Shown: one piece after another, positions 63,904 through 64,000 of the stretch
Layout of the letters: each line of letters starts with the position of its first letter
Position numbering within the stretch: position 1 is the stretch's first letter
Assembly (NCBI GenBank): GCA_018402635.1
Contig: JAGYIP010000004.1
Span: 80,578 to 144,577, forward strand
From: Burkholderiaceae bacterium
GTDB lineage: Bacteria > Pseudomonadota > Gammaproteobacteria > Burkholderiales > Burkholderiaceae_A
Direction: 5' to 3'
DNA length: 64,000 nt
Translations under genes and position numbers: made by a program
Notes under the pieces: model-generated
What the model saw: only the letters and a program-made list of their open reading frames with translations
Databases searched by the model: none
What the model was told of the DNA's origin: nothing

Positions 63904-64000
63904 CTACTTCCAGCCGGTTTTATCGACAAGCTGTTGTGCTGTGCGCTGTTGGGCTGCAAACTTTGCAACCGGCATGGGGTCGGCCTTAAAGCCGCCCAAT
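63904..64000 (-). CDS. C-terminal fragment of a probable ABC iron(III)/solute-binding protein (partial)
   Basis: Only the last 31 residues are in the window, reading GGFKADPMPVAKFAAQQRTA and ending in TGWK with stop at 63904. This resembles the C-termini of iron(III) ABC transporter substrate-binding proteins, which end in a helix with a final GWK or GF. The identification is tentative because so little sequence is available. Confidence 0.4.
   Translation of the reverse strand, partial: LGGFKADPMPVAKFAAQQRTAQQLVDKTGWK

Overview
The window is a bacterial chromosome segment with about 58-60% GC by eye and a Gram-negative gene set: Pal, TolC, WaaA, RodZ-like protein and an HU-type protein. Its left third is part of a purple-bacterial photosynthesis gene cluster. 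The gene families and the spheroidene-type carotenoid genes (crtA, crtC, crtD), ppsR next to ppaA, the bchFNBHLM-lhaA-puhABC-acsF-puhE order, and the housekeeping neighbours suggest a Burkholderiales-type betaproteobacterium. It could be a photoheterotroph or an aerobic anoxygenic phototroph. This placement is inferred from content and order; no database search was done.

Positions 1-21881 hold the photosynthesis cluster. The 3' end of crtB and a small Cys-rich exported protein run rightward. They meet a leftward operon, ppaA-ppsR-crtA-crtD-crtC. From a short regulatory intergenic (6717-6872) the long operon bchF-N-B-H-L-M-lhaA-puhA-B-C-acsF-puhE runs rightward and ends at a terminator. It encodes dark-operative protochlorophyllide reductase (BchL plus BchNB), Mg-chelatase subunit H, the methyltransferase BchM, the aerobic cyclase AcsF, the vinyl hydratase BchF and reaction-centre assembly factors. 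PpaA and PpsR are the regulators. The puf genes, bchXYZ, bchCDIGOP and crtI are not in this window.

Positions 21980-30661 hold housekeeping and transport genes: pal, a RodZ-like gene, two small transporters, mscS, a sodium symporter, AI-2E, AzlCD and a VTT membrane protein. Positions 30654-35133 are an accessory island: hipBA toxin-antitoxin, a REP-associated (RAYT) transposase with a large palindrome, and an IS110-family element with a long non-coding 3' flank. The island is bracketed by 10-bp inverted repeats (CCCGGTGACA / TGTCACCGGG) that match the RAYT-associated repeat.

Positions 35149-54500 return to core genes: cytochrome c', rhlE, gluQ, hemL, rubredoxin, photolyase, yqgE-ruvX-pyrB-pyrC', plsC, apaH, phosphohexomutase, waaA, tolC, a PIMT-like gene, uppP, trmB and HU. 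Positions 54539-64000 hold a winged-helix protein, a membrane protein, an L,D-transpeptidase cluster, an orphan ParA, tartrate dehydrogenase and a TAXI-TRAP transporter. The last feature is the C-terminus of a probable ABC solute-binding protein.

Genes are very tightly packed: ATGA or TTGA start/stop overlaps and antiparallel 3' overlaps are common. Six genes (crtC, puhA, rodZ-like, cytochrome c', phosphohexomutase, TRAP permease) each carry one apparent single-base indel. I read these mainly as consensus-sequence errors rather than six real pseudogenes. Anyone using the window should check them against raw reads.
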